Part shown: positions 1 through 8,503 of the stretch, piece by piece
Layout of the letters: every line of letters starts with the position of its first letter
Position numbering within the stretch: the stretch's first letter is position 1
NCBI RefSeq assembly: GCF_042653925.1
Contig: NZ_JBHSFQ010000006.1
Span: forward strand, 124,001 to 188,000
Reading direction: 5' to 3'
From: Nocardiopsis_B mangrovi
GTDB lineage: Bacteria; Actinomycetota; Actinomycetes; Streptosporangiales; Streptosporangiaceae
Length of the DNA: 64,000 nt
The notes under the pieces: model-generated
Seen by the model: the letters and a program-made list of their open reading frames with translations, nothing else
Database searches by the model: none
Told to the model about the DNA's origin: nothing
Made by a program: the position numbers and the translations under genes

Positions 1-1924
1 GGACCTCTACCTGGCCGGCCGCCCCGACACCGGGGCCGGCGCCGGCGGTCCGGCGCCACCGTACGTGGGGCTGCTCGCCCTGCTGTCGACCCTCACCTTC
101 GGCGAGCCGTGGCTGGCGGTCACGATCATCCTGCTGGGCTGCGTGCCGCTCGCCGGGTTCACCGCCTACCTGCTGGCCCGCCGCGTCCTGCACTTCCGCC
201 CCGCCCAGCTGTGGATGGCCGGCTCCTACGCGCTGCTGCCCATGGCCACCGGCGCCGTCGCGCAGGGCCGGCTGGGCACCGCGCTCGTCCACGCGCTCCT
301 GCCGGTCCTGGGCATCCTGCTCACCCGGCTGCTCATCCTGCCCCCGCGCCAGTCCCGGCGCACCGCGTGGGCGCTGGCGCTGTTCCTCGCGATCGGCACC
401 GCGTTCGTCCCGCTGCTGTGGCTGCTGGCCCTGGTGACCGGCGCGCTGGTGGTCGTGGCGTTCGGGCACGTCGGCCGCCGCCTCTACACCAGCGTCGGCA
501 TCGCCCTGGGGGTGCCGCTGCTCCTGCTGCTGCCGTGGTCGGCGCAGCTGTTCCTGCACCCGTCCATGTGGCTGCTGGAGGCCGGGCTGCACCGGCCCGA
601 GCTGTCGGCGCCCGGCCCCAGCGCGGAGCAGCTGCTGATGCTCGCCCCGGGCGGCCCCGGCGGGCCCCCGCTCTGGGTCACCGGCGGGTTCATCGCCGCC
701 GCGCTGTGCGCCCTGCTGCTCCTGCGCCGGCGGATGCTCGTGGCCGTGGGCTGGAGCATCGCCCTGTTCGGCATCCTCGTCGCCATCCTCATGAGCCGCA
801 TCGTGGTCGAGCCCTACTACGGGGGCCCGGCCGCACCCGCGTGGCCCGGGGTGGCGCTGGCGTTCGCCGCCACCGCCATGCTGCTGTCGGCCGCCACCAC
901 GGCCCAGTCCTTCGGGCTGATGTGGAGCCTGGGCGGCGCGCGCCGCGCCTTCGCCGCCGGGGCCGCGGCACTCGCCCTGACCACGCCCCTCGCGGCGGCC
1001 GGCGTGTGGATGTGGGAGGGGGTCGACGGCCCCCTGTCGGGCGACGCCCCGCCCAGCGTCCCCGCGTTCCTCACGGCCGTGAGCGACGACGGCACCGGGG
1101 CGCGGGCGCTCGTGGTGTCGCCCGCCGGCGACGGAACCGTCCGCTACAGCGTCGTGCGCGGCGCCGGGCCGCGGATCGGCGAGGAGCAGGTGCCCGTCGA
1201 CCCCGTGGTGGGCGCCGGGCTCGACGCGACCGTGGCCGGGCTCGTGGGCGGGCGCGGCGGCGACGAGGCCGACACGCTCACGGGTTACGGGATCGGCTAC
1301 GTGCTGGTCCCGCGCCCGGAGGTCGGGACCGAGGCCGACGTCACCATCGTCGACACCTTCGACGGCATCCCGGGGCTGTCGCGCACGCTGCTCACCTCGG
1401 AGTTCGCGCTGTGGCGGCTCGACGAGCCCACGGGGCGGCTGCGCATCACCGGCGGCGACGGCCCCGAGATCCTGGCGGCGCCGGCCGGCGAGGGCGCCGC
1501 CGAGATCCCCGCCGGCGGCGGCGGGCGCACGCTCGTGCTCGCCGAGCCCGCCGGATCGGGGTGGACCGCCACCCTCGACGGCGCCGAGCTCACCGCGGAG
1601 CCCACCCGCTCGGGGCTGACGGCCTTCGACCTGCCCGCCTCCGGCGGCCGCCTGGAGCTGTCGCGCGGCGACACCGCGCGCGGCATATGGCTGGCCGCCC
1701 AGGGCGTGCTGCTGGCCGTGACCGTCGTCATGGCGCTGCCCGGTGTCCGCACGGAGGAGGACATCAGGGAGCAGGAGGCGCAGCCGGTGCCCCGGCCGCG
1801 GGGACCGCGCGGGATCGCCGCGCGCCTGCGCTCCACCGGCGAGCGCTCGATCCGCAACGGACCCACCCGGCACGGCCGCCGCACCCGCGGCTCCCGGCGC
1901 AAGAGGATCTGGAAGAAGCCGTGA
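1..1924 (+). CDS. membrane glycosyltransferase, C-terminal part (5' end outside window)
   Basis: The frame is open from the first base, so the start lies upstream. The visible part begins with about ten hydrophobic helices up to roughly position 1010, continues as a soluble, probably beta-rich region, has one more helix near 1685-1745 and ends in a basic Arg-rich tail. In actinobacteria the gene just before DUF5719, the zincin-like protein and DUF3499 is a large family 2 glycosyltransferase with such a membrane C-terminus. That identity is inferred from neighbours, because the catalytic GT-A domain is not in the window. Its TGA stop overlaps the GTG start of the next gene (GTGA), indicating translational coupling. 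The product would act at the cytoplasmic membrane on envelope polysaccharide. Confidence 0.7.
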   Translation, partial: DLYLAGRPDTGAGAGGPAPPYVGLLALLSTLTFGEPWLAVTIILLGCVPLAGFTAYLLARRVLHFRPAQLWMAGSYALLPMATGAVAQGRLGTALVHALLPVLGILLTRLLILPPRQSRRTAWALALFLAIGTAFVPLLWLLALVTGALVVVAFGHVGRRLYTSVGIALGVPLLLLLPWSAQLFLHPSMWLLEAGLHRPELSAPGPSAEQLLMLAPGGPGGPPLWVTGGFIAAALCALLLLRRRMLVAVGWSIALFGILVAILMSRIVVEPYYGGPAAPAWPGVALAFAATAMLLSAATTAQSFGLMWSLGGARRAFAAGAAALALTTPLAAAGVWMWEGVDGPLSGDAPPSVPAFLTAVSDDGTGARALVVSPAGDGTVRYSVVRGAGPRIGEEQVPVDPVVGAGLDATVAGLVGGRGGDEADTLTGYGIGYVLVPRPEVGTEADVTIVDTFDGIPGLSRTLLTSEFALWRLDEPTGRLRITGGDGPEILAAPAGEGAAEIPAGGGGRTLVLAEPAGSGWTATLDGAELTAEPTRSGLTAFDLPASGGRLELSRGDTARGIWLAAQGVLLAVTVVMALPGVRTEEDIREQEAQPVPRPRGPRGIAARLRSTGERSIRNGPTRHGRRTRGSRRKRIWKKP

Positions 1925-3354
1925 AGCTCATCGTCGAAAGCCGATTCGCCCTGCTGGGGCTGGTCATGGTCGCGCTCACCGCCCTGTTCGGGGTCGCCTT
2001 CGTGACCAGCTCGGCCGGGGCCGAGCCCGGCGCCGCCGCGCGCGAGCCCGTCGTGGCGGAGGTGGAGTCCGCCCTGCGCGTGTGCCCGCCGCCCCAGGGC
2101 GGCGACCGCGAGAGCGAGCTGGCCGCGTTCGCCCCCGCCGGCGAGGGCGAGGGCACGCTGACCGCCGCGGAGAACAGTGAGGGCGCGTCCGACCTGGGCG
2201 GGTCCGACACACCGGGCCGGCCGTGGACCCTCGACACCGGCGACGCCGACCGCCACACCGTGGTGCGCGCCCAGGGGGCCTTCGCCGCCGGGCTGGACGT
2301 CACCCAGACCACGATCGGCGCCGACGACGACTACGCCACCGCCGTGCGCTGCGCGGAACCGGGCATCAGTACCTGGTACACGGCACCCGGCGGGGACGAC
2401 CTCAGCGGGCTGCGGCTGCTGCTGGCCAACGTCGACGACCACGCGGCCACCGTCAACGTCGACCTCTACGCCACCGACGGCCCCACGTCCTCCGCCGACA
2501 CCCGCGGGATCCCCGTCCCCGCCCACGACGAGGCCGAGGTCGACCTCGCCGAGCTGATCGCGTCCACCGGCGCCGTGGCCGTGCACGTGCGCACCAGCTC
2601 CGGGCGGGTGGCGTCGTCGCTGTTCGCCGAGCGGACCGACGACGGCGCCGACTGGGTGCCCCCCACGGCCGCCCCCGCGCAGCGCCACGTCATCTCCGGC
2701 GTCCCGGCGGGGGGCGGCGAGCGCCGCCTCATCGTCGCGGCCCCGGGCGACGACCCCGCGACCGCGACCCTGCGGGTCCTGACCCCCGACGGCGAGGCCG
2801 AGGGCGAATCAGTGGCCGAGCTGGGCGTGCCGCCCGCGGCGTCGGCGGTCCGCGCCGTGCAGGACGCCTTGGGCGAAGAGGCCGGCACGGTCGTCGTGGA
2901 GGCCGACCGGCCGGTGGTGGCGGGCGTGGCGATGGACCGCTCCCGCGGCTCCGACACCGCCTACGCCGCGGCGGTCGACCCGCTCACCGGGCCGCTGGAC
3001 CGTACCGCGGTCCTCCCGGGCCTGCCCCGGGGGACCGGCGGCGAACTGGTGCTGGGCGCCGCTGAGGACGCGGTGGCGGTGGTCGTGACCCCCTACGCGG
3101 CCGACGGCGGCGCGGGGGAGCCGGTGGCGGTCTCGGTGGAGGCCGGGCACACCGTGGTGCCGGACCTGGAGGCCGGTGACGCCGCCGCCCTGGTGATCGA
3201 GGCCCGCGAGGGGTCGGGGCCGGTCCACGCCGGGTACGTGCTGACCCAGGGTTCGGGCGGGGGGCAGGCCACGGCCGCCCTGCCGGCGCCGCCGGCCCCC
3301 GCGGAGGTCCTGCTCCCGCACGTGGACGACAGCCTCACGAGCGTGGTGCGGTGA
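1921..3354 (+). CDS. DUF5719 family membrane-anchored extracellular protein
   Basis: 477 aa from a GTG that overlaps the preceding stop by four bases. Residues about 8-30 form a single hydrophobic segment (ALLGLVMVALTALFGVAFV), then an Ala/Gly/Asp/Glu-rich, apparently beta-rich exported region follows. No catalytic motif is visible. The position after a membrane glycosyltransferase and before the zincin-like/DUF3499 pair matches the DUF5719 family seen in this conserved actinobacterial block. Function is unknown; a role with the upstream transferase in envelope glycan handling is inferred only from coupling. It converges on the next gene, 13 bases away. Confidence 0.75.
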   Translation: MKLIVESRFALLGLVMVALTALFGVAFVTSSAGAEPGAAAREPVVAEVESALRVCPPPQGGDRESELAAFAPAGEGEGTLTAAENSEGASDLGGSDTPGRPWTLDTGDADRHTVVRAQGAFAAGLDVTQTTIGADDDYATAVRCAEPGISTWYTAPGGDDLSGLRLLLANVDDHAATVNVDLYATDGPTSSADTRGIPVPAHDEAEVDLAELIASTGAVAVHVRTSSGRVASSLFAERTDDGADWVPPTAAPAQRHVISGVPAGGGERRLIVAAPGDDPATATLRVLTPDGEAEGESVAELGVPPAASAVRAVQDALGEEAGTVVVEADRPVVAGVAMDRSRGSDTAYAAAVDPLTGPLDRTAVLPGLPRGTGGELVLGAAEDAVAVVVTPYAADGGAGEPVAVSVEAGHTVVPDLEAGDAAALVIEAREGSGPVHAGYVLTQGSGGGQATAALPAPPAPAEVLLPHVDDSLTSVVR

Positions 3355-3367
3355 GCCGGCCCGGGGG

Positions 3368-3793
3368 TCAGGTCTCGGGGTCGACGGTCTCGGGCTCCAG
3401 GCCCAGCAGGTTGGCGACCTCTTCGACCACGGTGTCGTAGACCAGGAGGGCCATCTCCTCGGGATCCTTGGTGCGGATCTCCACGGGTCTGCGGTAGACG
3501 ATGATCCGCGCCTGCCCGGCGCCCGCGGATTCCAGGCGCGAGAACGGGATGCCGTCGTCGGCGGTCACCCCGGAGGGGACCCGCGGAACGTCCTCGACGA
3601 GGAACTCGACGTTGGCGAGCTCGCGCGCCCAGACGCGCTCCAGGCGCTCGACGGCGTCGAGCACGAGGTCGTCGAAGATCTGGGCCCGGGTTCGGGCAAT
3701 GGGGACCTCAGGCGGCGCAAGGGGACCGCGGAGGCCGCGGCCCCGGCGGTCTCGGCGTCGAACCCGATCGGCTTGAGCCCTGTTAAGGTGCAC
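3368..3793 (-). CDS. metallopeptidase-family (zincin-like) protein with degenerate active site
   Basis: 141 aa. The GTG at 3793 is chosen because GAAGGG lies 8 bases upstream; the in-frame GTG at 3802 has no spaced ribosome site. The N-terminus is Arg-rich (RRRDRRGRGLRGPLAPP), then comes a small zincin-like fold with QIFDDLVLDAVERLERVW. At the place of the zinc motif HExxH the sequence reads YDTVVEEVANLLGL (residues about 120-133), so both histidines are missing. Relatives beside DUF3499, as I recall them, keep one or two of these His residues. It is therefore probably not an active zinc peptidase. It is transcribed away from DUF3499, with 144 bases between the two starts. Confidence 0.75.
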   Translation of the reverse strand: MHLNRAQADRVRRRDRRGRGLRGPLAPPEVPIARTRAQIFDDLVLDAVERLERVWARELANVEFLVEDVPRVPSGVTADDGIPFSRLESAGAGQARIIVYRRPVEIRTKDPEEMALLVYDTVVEEVANLLGLEPETVDPET

Positions 3794-3923
3794 TCGTCGC
3801 ACCCTTCGAGACTATGCCATCCGAGGGTTTCGCGCAGCCCCGGCACGAGGAACGGCCGAGCCGCCGCGACCGGGCGGGAGCGGACACAACGGGTCGATGC
3901 TGGCGCCCGGCCGGTGAAGGGCA

Positions 3924-3929
3924 TAAAGT
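3924..3929 (+). promoter_or_regulatory. -10 hexamer TAAAGT for a leaderless DUF3499 mRNA
   Basis: TAAAGT fits TANNNT and lies 8 bases before GTG 3938, so transcription would begin at or next to the start codon. No convincing -35 is visible. Confidence 0.4.
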
Positions 3930-3937
3930 CAGTGCCC

Positions 3938-4336
3938 GTGAGCGTTGTCCGACGCTGCTCGCGTACCGCGTGCAGACAGCCAGCAGTCTTCACGCTCACC
4001 TATGTCTACGCCGATTCCACGGCGGTCCTGGGTCCCCTGGCGGCCTACGTCGAACCCCACTGCTACGACCTCTGCGCCATGCACGCCGAGCGCCTCACCG
4101 CCCCGCGCGGCTGGGAGGTCGTGCGGCTGCCCGCCGACAACACCGGCGGCGGCCCCGGCAGCGACGACCTCGAAGCGCTCGCCAACGCCGTGCGCGAGGC
4201 CGCCCGGCCACCCGCCGTCGACCGGCCCGTGGGCCAAGGGGTCGAGACCCACCGGCGGGGCCATCTGCGGGTCGTCAAGTCCGAGCCGCCGCAGCGCACC
4301 GACCGGCCGTCGGCCCGGCCGTCGCGCGACGCCTGA
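3938..4336 (+). CDS. DUF3499 family protein
   Basis: 132 aa. It begins VSVVRRCSRTACRQPAVFTL and contains HCYDLCAMHAERLTAPRGWE, the hallmark of DUF3499. The spaced Cys and His residues (CSRTAC, then HCYDLCAMH) look like a small metal-binding site. The first 60 residues are well conserved in actinobacteria and the rest is a variable polar tail. GTG 3938 aligns with the usual N-terminus and follows a -10 hexamer; GTG 3932, ten bases after GAAGGG, is the alternative. Function is unknown. It is always found beside manB, which suggests a link to mannose metabolism or envelope sugars. Confidence 0.85.
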   Translation: MSVVRRCSRTACRQPAVFTLTYVYADSTAVLGPLAAYVEPHCYDLCAMHAERLTAPRGWEVVRLPADNTGGGPGSDDLEALANAVREAARPPAVDRPVGQGVETHRRGHLRVVKSEPPQRTDRPSARPSRDA

Positions 4337-4348
4337 AGCCCCGTCTTG

Positions 4349-4354
4349 TAGTTT
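4349..4354 (+). promoter_or_regulatory. candidate -10 element TAGTTT for manB
   Basis: TAGTTT lies in a short AT-rich dip between DUF3499 and manB. It would place a transcript start near 4361 and give a leader of about 75 bases. No good -35 match is seen, so this is a weak call. Confidence 0.3.
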
Positions 4355-4435
4355 GGTCCTGCGTGAGCGGCGCCCCGCCGTGCCCTCATCCAGCCGGCCC
4401 GCCGGCCCCGACCCCGACCCGATCCGGAGCAGCTT

Positions 4436-5815
4436 GTGGGTGACCTCGGTCAGATCTTCAAGGCGTACGACATCCGGGGGGTGGTGCCGGACACGCTCGA
4501 CCCCGGCATCGCCCGCGCCATCGGCGCCGCCTTCGCCCGGGTCGCGGGCGCGGCGCCCGACGGCCCCGGCCGGATCGTGGTCGCCCACGACATGCGCCCC
4601 TCGTCGCCGGAGCTGTCCGCCGCGTTCGCCGACGGAGCCGCCGCCCAGGGCGTCGACGTCGTCCTGGCCGGGCTCGGCTCCACCGACCTGCTCTACTTCG
4701 CCTCCGGCACCCTCGGCCTGCCCGGGGCGATGTTCACCGCCAGCCACAACCCCGCCCAGTACAACGGCATCAAGATGTGCCGCGCCGGCGCCGCGCCCGT
4801 CAGCGCCGACAGCGGGCTCGACGACATCCGCCGCCTCGCCGAGGAGGGCGTGCCCGATCACGACGGCCCCCGCGGCACCATCACCGAGCAGGACCTGCTC
4901 GCCGCCTACGCCGCGCACCTGCGGTCCCTGGTCGACCTCTCCGGCATCCGCCCGCTGACCGCGGTGGTCGACGCCGGCAACGGCATGGGCGGCTACACCG
5001 TGCCCGCGGTCCTGGGCGACACCCTGCTCGACGCGCTCCCGCTCGACATCGTGCCGCTCTACTTCGAGCTCGACGGCACCTTCCCCAACCACCCGGCCAA
5101 CCCGCTCGACCCCGCCAACGTGGTCGACCTCCAGGCCAAGGTGCGCGAGACCGGCGCCGACATCGGGCTGGCCTTCGACGGCGACGCCGACCGCTGCTTC
5201 GTCGTCGACGAGCGGGGCGAGCCCGTTCCGCCCTCGGCCATCACCGCCCTGGTCGCGGTGCAGGAACTGGCCAAGGAGCCCGGCGCCGCCATCATCCACA
5301 ACCTCATCACCTCCACCGCGGTCCCCGAGATCGTCCGCGAGCACGGGGGCCGCCCGCTGCGCACGCGGGTGGGCCACTCCTTCATCAAGGCGTCCATGGC
5401 CGAGACCGGGGCGATCTTCGGCGGCGAGCACTCCGCCCACTACTACTTCCGCGACTTCTGGCGGGCCGACACCGGGATGCTCGCGGCGATGCACGTCCTG
5501 GCGGTCCTGGGCCGGGACGGCCGCCCCCTGTCGGAGATCACCCGCGAGTACACGCGCTACTCCGCCTCCGGCGAGATCAACTCCGAGGTCGCCGACCAGG
5601 CGGGCCGCGCGGCGGCCGTCGAGACCGCCTACGCGGCGCTCGAGGGCGTCACCGTCGACCACCTCGACGGCCTGACCGTGACCTTCGCCGACGGCGGATG
5701 GTTCAATCTGAGGGCGTCCAACACCGAGCCCCTGCTCCGGCTCAACGTCGAGGCCCCCGACCCCGACACCATGGCCAGGCTCCGCGACGACGTCCTCGCC
5801 ATCGTGCGGGCCTGA
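4436..5815 (+). CDS. manB: phosphomannomutase/phosphoglucomutase ManB
   Basis: 459 aa, full length for the alpha-D-phosphohexomutase family. It interconverts mannose-6-P and mannose-1-P, and often the glucose equivalents, feeding GDP-mannose for glycans. The four signature loops are present: the phosphoserine loop TASHNP (101-106, Ser103), the Mg2+ loop DGDADR (248-253), the sugar loop GGEHSAHYYF (329-338) and the phosphate loop RASNTEP (426-432). GTG 4436 follows GGAG by 6 bases. The neighbours DUF3499, Trm112 and a SIS isomerase are the usual actinobacterial set. Substrate choice between mannose and glucose cannot be read from sequence; mannose is inferred from context. Confidence 0.95.
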   Translation: MGDLGQIFKAYDIRGVVPDTLDPGIARAIGAAFARVAGAAPDGPGRIVVAHDMRPSSPELSAAFADGAAAQGVDVVLAGLGSTDLLYFASGTLGLPGAMFTASHNPAQYNGIKMCRAGAAPVSADSGLDDIRRLAEEGVPDHDGPRGTITEQDLLAAYAAHLRSLVDLSGIRPLTAVVDAGNGMGGYTVPAVLGDTLLDALPLDIVPLYFELDGTFPNHPANPLDPANVVDLQAKVRETGADIGLAFDGDADRCFVVDERGEPVPPSAITALVAVQELAKEPGAAIIHNLITSTAVPEIVREHGGRPLRTRVGHSFIKASMAETGAIFGGEHSAHYYFRDFWRADTGMLAAMHVLAVLGRDGRPLSEITREYTRYSASGEINSEVADQAGRAAAVETAYAALEGVTVDHLDGLTVTFADGGWFNLRASNTEPLLRLNVEAPDPDTMARLRDDVLAIVRA

Positions 5816-5870
5816 CCGCGCCGGCCCCCCACCGCAGCACACCGCACCACCGAGACGTGAAGAGACGAAC

Positions 5871-6047
5871 ATGAGCGCGAAGATCGACGACTGGCTGCTG
5901 GAGATCCTGGCCTGCCCCAAGAGCAAGGCCCCGCTGCGGCTCGACGAAGAGGCCGGGGAGCTGGTCTGCGACGAGAGCGGCCTGGCCTACCCCATCCGCG
6001 ACGGCATCCCCGTGCTGCTCGTCGACGAGGCCCGGTCCATCGCCTGA
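5871..6047 (+). CDS. Trm112 family protein
   Basis: 58 aa starting MSAKIDDWLLEILACPKSKA and containing GLAYPIRDGIPVLL, the Trm112/YcaR signature. In eukaryotes Trm112 activates several methyltransferases; the bacterial role is unclear. Only two Cys remain (15 and 33), where many relatives have four for zinc, as in CPxC...CxxC. The partners of those two Cys have become Ser here, as in CPKS. It sits 55 bases after manB and 13 before the SIS gene, probably in one operon. Confidence 0.85.
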   Translation: MSAKIDDWLLEILACPKSKAPLRLDEEAGELVCDESGLAYPIRDGIPVLLVDEARSIA

Positions 6048-6060
6048 TCTGAGGACCGCC

Positions 6061-7170
6061 ATGGCCCTGCCGTTCGATGAGAGCCGGCTCGACACCCCGG
6101 GTGCGGGGGCCGGCCTGCTGCGCGCCGCCGCGTCGGCGGCCGCGCGCGTGCGGTCGGCGCATTCGGCCGCGCGCGAGGCCGACCTGCGCACCCTGGCCGA
6201 CGACGGCCGGCCCCGCTCCATCGTCGTCGTGGGGTCGGGCGCCGCGGCGTTCGCGGGCGACGTCCTCGACGCCGTCCTGGGCGCCGGCTGCCCCGTCCCC
6301 ATCACGACCGTGCGCGAGGACCGGCTGCCCGGGTGGGTGGCGGGCCACGACCTCGTGGTGGCGGTCGCGTCCACATCCGGCCACGCCGCCGGGAGCACCG
6401 GGCGCACCGCGCGGGTGGCCGCCGATGCGGTGCGCCGCGGCTGCCGGTTCCTGGCCGTCGGCCCCGCGGGCGGGCCGCTGGAATCCCTGGCCGACCAGGC
6501 GCGTGCCCCGCGTATCGCGCTCCCGGTCGCCGACGATCCGCTGGACCTGCCGTGGGCGCCGGCCGCGGCCGTGCTCGCGGCGGCCGGCGCCGCCGGGCTG
6601 GCCGGGCCGTCCGACCAGGTGGCCGAGGCCGCAGCGGCGCGGCTGGAGGCGGTGGCCGAGCGCTGCCGGCCCGATGCCCTGGTGGGGGACAACCCCGCCA
6701 AGGACCTCGCCGCGGACATCGCGGGGACGCTGCCGCTGGTGTGGGGGTCGACCCCCGTCGCCGCGGCGGCCGCGCGCCACTTCGCCTCCCGTTGCGCCGC
6801 GATCGCCGGATATCCTGCCCTGTACGGTCGGCTGCCTGATGTGCTGCACGGCCCGATCGCGGTCGTCGGCGGACCCTTCGGCGGCAGCGAGCCCCGCTCG
6901 ATCTTCGACGACCCGGTCGAGGACGGCGGGACCCCACTCCGGCTGGTCCTCCTGCGCGACCCCGAAGAGCACCCGGAGGCGGCCGCCGAGACCGCGGCCG
7001 CCGCCGACACCGCACGCGCGCACGGCGTCGCCGTGAGCGAGGTCGCGGCCGAACCGGGACACGCTTGGGAACGATCGGCCGGTTTGATCGCTCTAACGGA
7101 TTACGTCACTGTGTACTTAGCCGTCGCTTATGGCGTGGACCCGCTTACCCATACCCTGGTCGTGCGCTAG
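6061..7170 (+). CDS. SIS domain sugar isomerase-like protein (TobH/PMI-like)
   Basis: 369 aa. The start ATG follows GAGGA by 5 bases. The first SIS half has VVVGSGAAAFAGDVLDAVLG (about 56-75) and VVAVASTSGHAAGSTGRTA (about 100-118), the phosphosugar-binding Ser/Thr-Gly motif. The second half has LPLVWGSTPVAAAAARHFASR and ends LTDYVTVYLAVAYGVDPL. This two-lobed layout is that of the bifunctional phosphoglucose/phosphomannose isomerase family that follows manB and Trm112 in actinobacteria, where manA commonly comes next. Here a protein kinase follows instead. A role in interconverting fructose-6-P and mannose-6-P is inferred. Confidence 0.8.
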   Translation: MALPFDESRLDTPGAGAGLLRAAASAAARVRSAHSAAREADLRTLADDGRPRSIVVVGSGAAAFAGDVLDAVLGAGCPVPITTVREDRLPGWVAGHDLVVAVASTSGHAAGSTGRTARVAADAVRRGCRFLAVGPAGGPLESLADQARAPRIALPVADDPLDLPWAPAAAVLAAAGAAGLAGPSDQVAEAAAARLEAVAERCRPDALVGDNPAKDLAADIAGTLPLVWGSTPVAAAAARHFASRCAAIAGYPALYGRLPDVLHGPIAVVGGPFGGSEPRSIFDDPVEDGGTPLRLVLLRDPEEHPEAAAETAAAADTARAHGVAVSEVAAEPGHAWERSAGLIALTDYVTVYLAVAYGVDPLTHTLVVR

Positions 7171-7202
7171 CCCCGCCGACGACCCCGTTCTGGAGGAGAT
7201 CG

Positions 7203-8492
7203 ATGCCACCCGGTCCCGAGTCGCTGTCGCCGAGCGATCCCACCGCTTTCGGCCGCTACAGCGTGGTCGGACGCCTGGGAAAGGGCGGTCAGGGCATCGT
7301 CTACCTCGGCCGTGACGGCGACGGCGAGGAATACGCGATCAAGGTCCTCAACGACCAGTGGTCGCAGGACGACGACCTGCGCAAGCGCTTCGAGAAAGAG
7401 GTCCGGGCGGCGCAGAAGGTCGCGTCGTTCTGCACGTCGGCGATCCACGAGGCCAACCTCGACCAGGACCCGCCCTACGTCGTCAGCGAGTACGTGCCCG
7501 GCCCCTCGCTACAGGAGGCCGTCGCCACCAACGGCCCGCACAAGGGCGCCGCGCTCCAGCGGCTGGCGGTCTCCACCGCGACCGCGCTGGTGGCGATCCA
7601 CCAGGCGGGCATCGTCCACCGCGACTTCAAGCCCGGCAACGTGCTGCTGGGGCCCGACGGCCCCCGCGTGATCGACTTCGGCATCGCCCGCGTGGTCGAC
7701 GGCACGGCCACCATGACCAACTCGATCGTCGGCACCCCCTCGTACATGGCCCCCGAGCAGATCGAGGGCCAGGGGATCACCGACAAGGTCGACATCTTCG
7801 CGTGGGGCTGCGTCATGGCCTTCGCGTCCACCGGCAACACGCCCTTCGGCGCCGACAGCGTGCCCGCGGTGGTCCACCGCGTCGTGAGCGCGCCGCCCAA
7901 CCTCGAAGGCATGTCGGGGCCGCTGCTGGCGATCGTCCAGGCGTGCCTGGACAAGGACCCCGCGCGGCGCCCCACGGCGCAGTCGCTGCTGCTGCGGCTC
8001 CTCGGCCACGACGACACCGCCTCCGGCCCCTCCACGGCCGAGGCCGTGCGCGAGGGCGAGCGGATCGCCGAGGCGGGCGCCCCGAGCGGCCCGCAGCTTC
8101 CGCCCTACGGCCACCCGGCCCCGAGCGGCCCCCAGGCCCCGTTCCCCTACGGCCAGGGCGGGATGAACCGCCCGCCGACGGGCCCGCAGCAGGGGGCCTT
8201 CCCGCCGCCGCCACCGATGGCCCCGCAACGGCCGGGCCCGGCCCCCACAGGGGGGCACCCCGGGATGGGGCCGCGCCCGCCCGTGGCGGGCCCCAACACC
8301 ATGGGTCCGGCGACCATGGGGCCCGGATCGATGTACGGCGGTCCCGGCGTGCCGCCCCGGCCCCAGCAGATGCAGCCCAAGCCGCCCGCTCAGGAGGACC
8401 CGCTGCTCGCGCAGGGCTGGCTGGTCCCGGCGGTGCTGATCGCCATCATCATCCTGCTGCTCCTGCTCGTCCTGGTCTCCCTCAGCGCCTGA
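7203..8492 (+). CDS. tail-anchored serine/threonine protein kinase
   Basis: 429 aa. ATG 7203 follows GGAGGAGA. The kinase domain covers residues 18-275: glycine loop GKGGQG (26-31), Lys47 in AIKVLN, catalytic HRDFKPGN (HRD at 139-141; Phe where Leu is usual), DFG (158-160), TGT-like SIVGTPSYMAPEQ (APE 183-185). A long Pro/Gly/Gln-rich linker (about 305-400) follows, then a hydrophobic segment ends the protein within four residues (LIAIIILLLLLVLVSLSA). There is no extracellular sensor domain of PASTA or similar type, so the kinase is anchored by its tail and must be controlled from inside the cell. Signal and substrates are unknown. Confidence 0.93.
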   Translation: MPPGPESLSPSDPTAFGRYSVVGRLGKGGQGIVYLGRDGDGEEYAIKVLNDQWSQDDDLRKRFEKEVRAAQKVASFCTSAIHEANLDQDPPYVVSEYVPGPSLQEAVATNGPHKGAALQRLAVSTATALVAIHQAGIVHRDFKPGNVLLGPDGPRVIDFGIARVVDGTATMTNSIVGTPSYMAPEQIEGQGITDKVDIFAWGCVMAFASTGNTPFGADSVPAVVHRVVSAPPNLEGMSGPLLAIVQACLDKDPARRPTAQSLLLRLLGHDDTASGPSTAEAVREGERIAEAGAPSGPQLPPYGHPAPSGPQAPFPYGQGGMNRPPTGPQQGAFPPPPPMAPQRPGPAPTGGHPGMGPRPPVAGPNTMGPATMGPGSMYGGPGVPPRPQQMQPKPPAQEDPLLAQGWLVPAVLIAIIILLLLLVLVSLSA

Positions 8493-8503
8493 CCGGGCCC
8501 GCC

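Noticed and set aside
7065..7202. N-terminal extension of the kinase into the SIS gene
   Set aside because: It would overlap the SIS coding region in another frame. ATG 7203 has a strong GGAGGAGA site and matches kinase N-termini.
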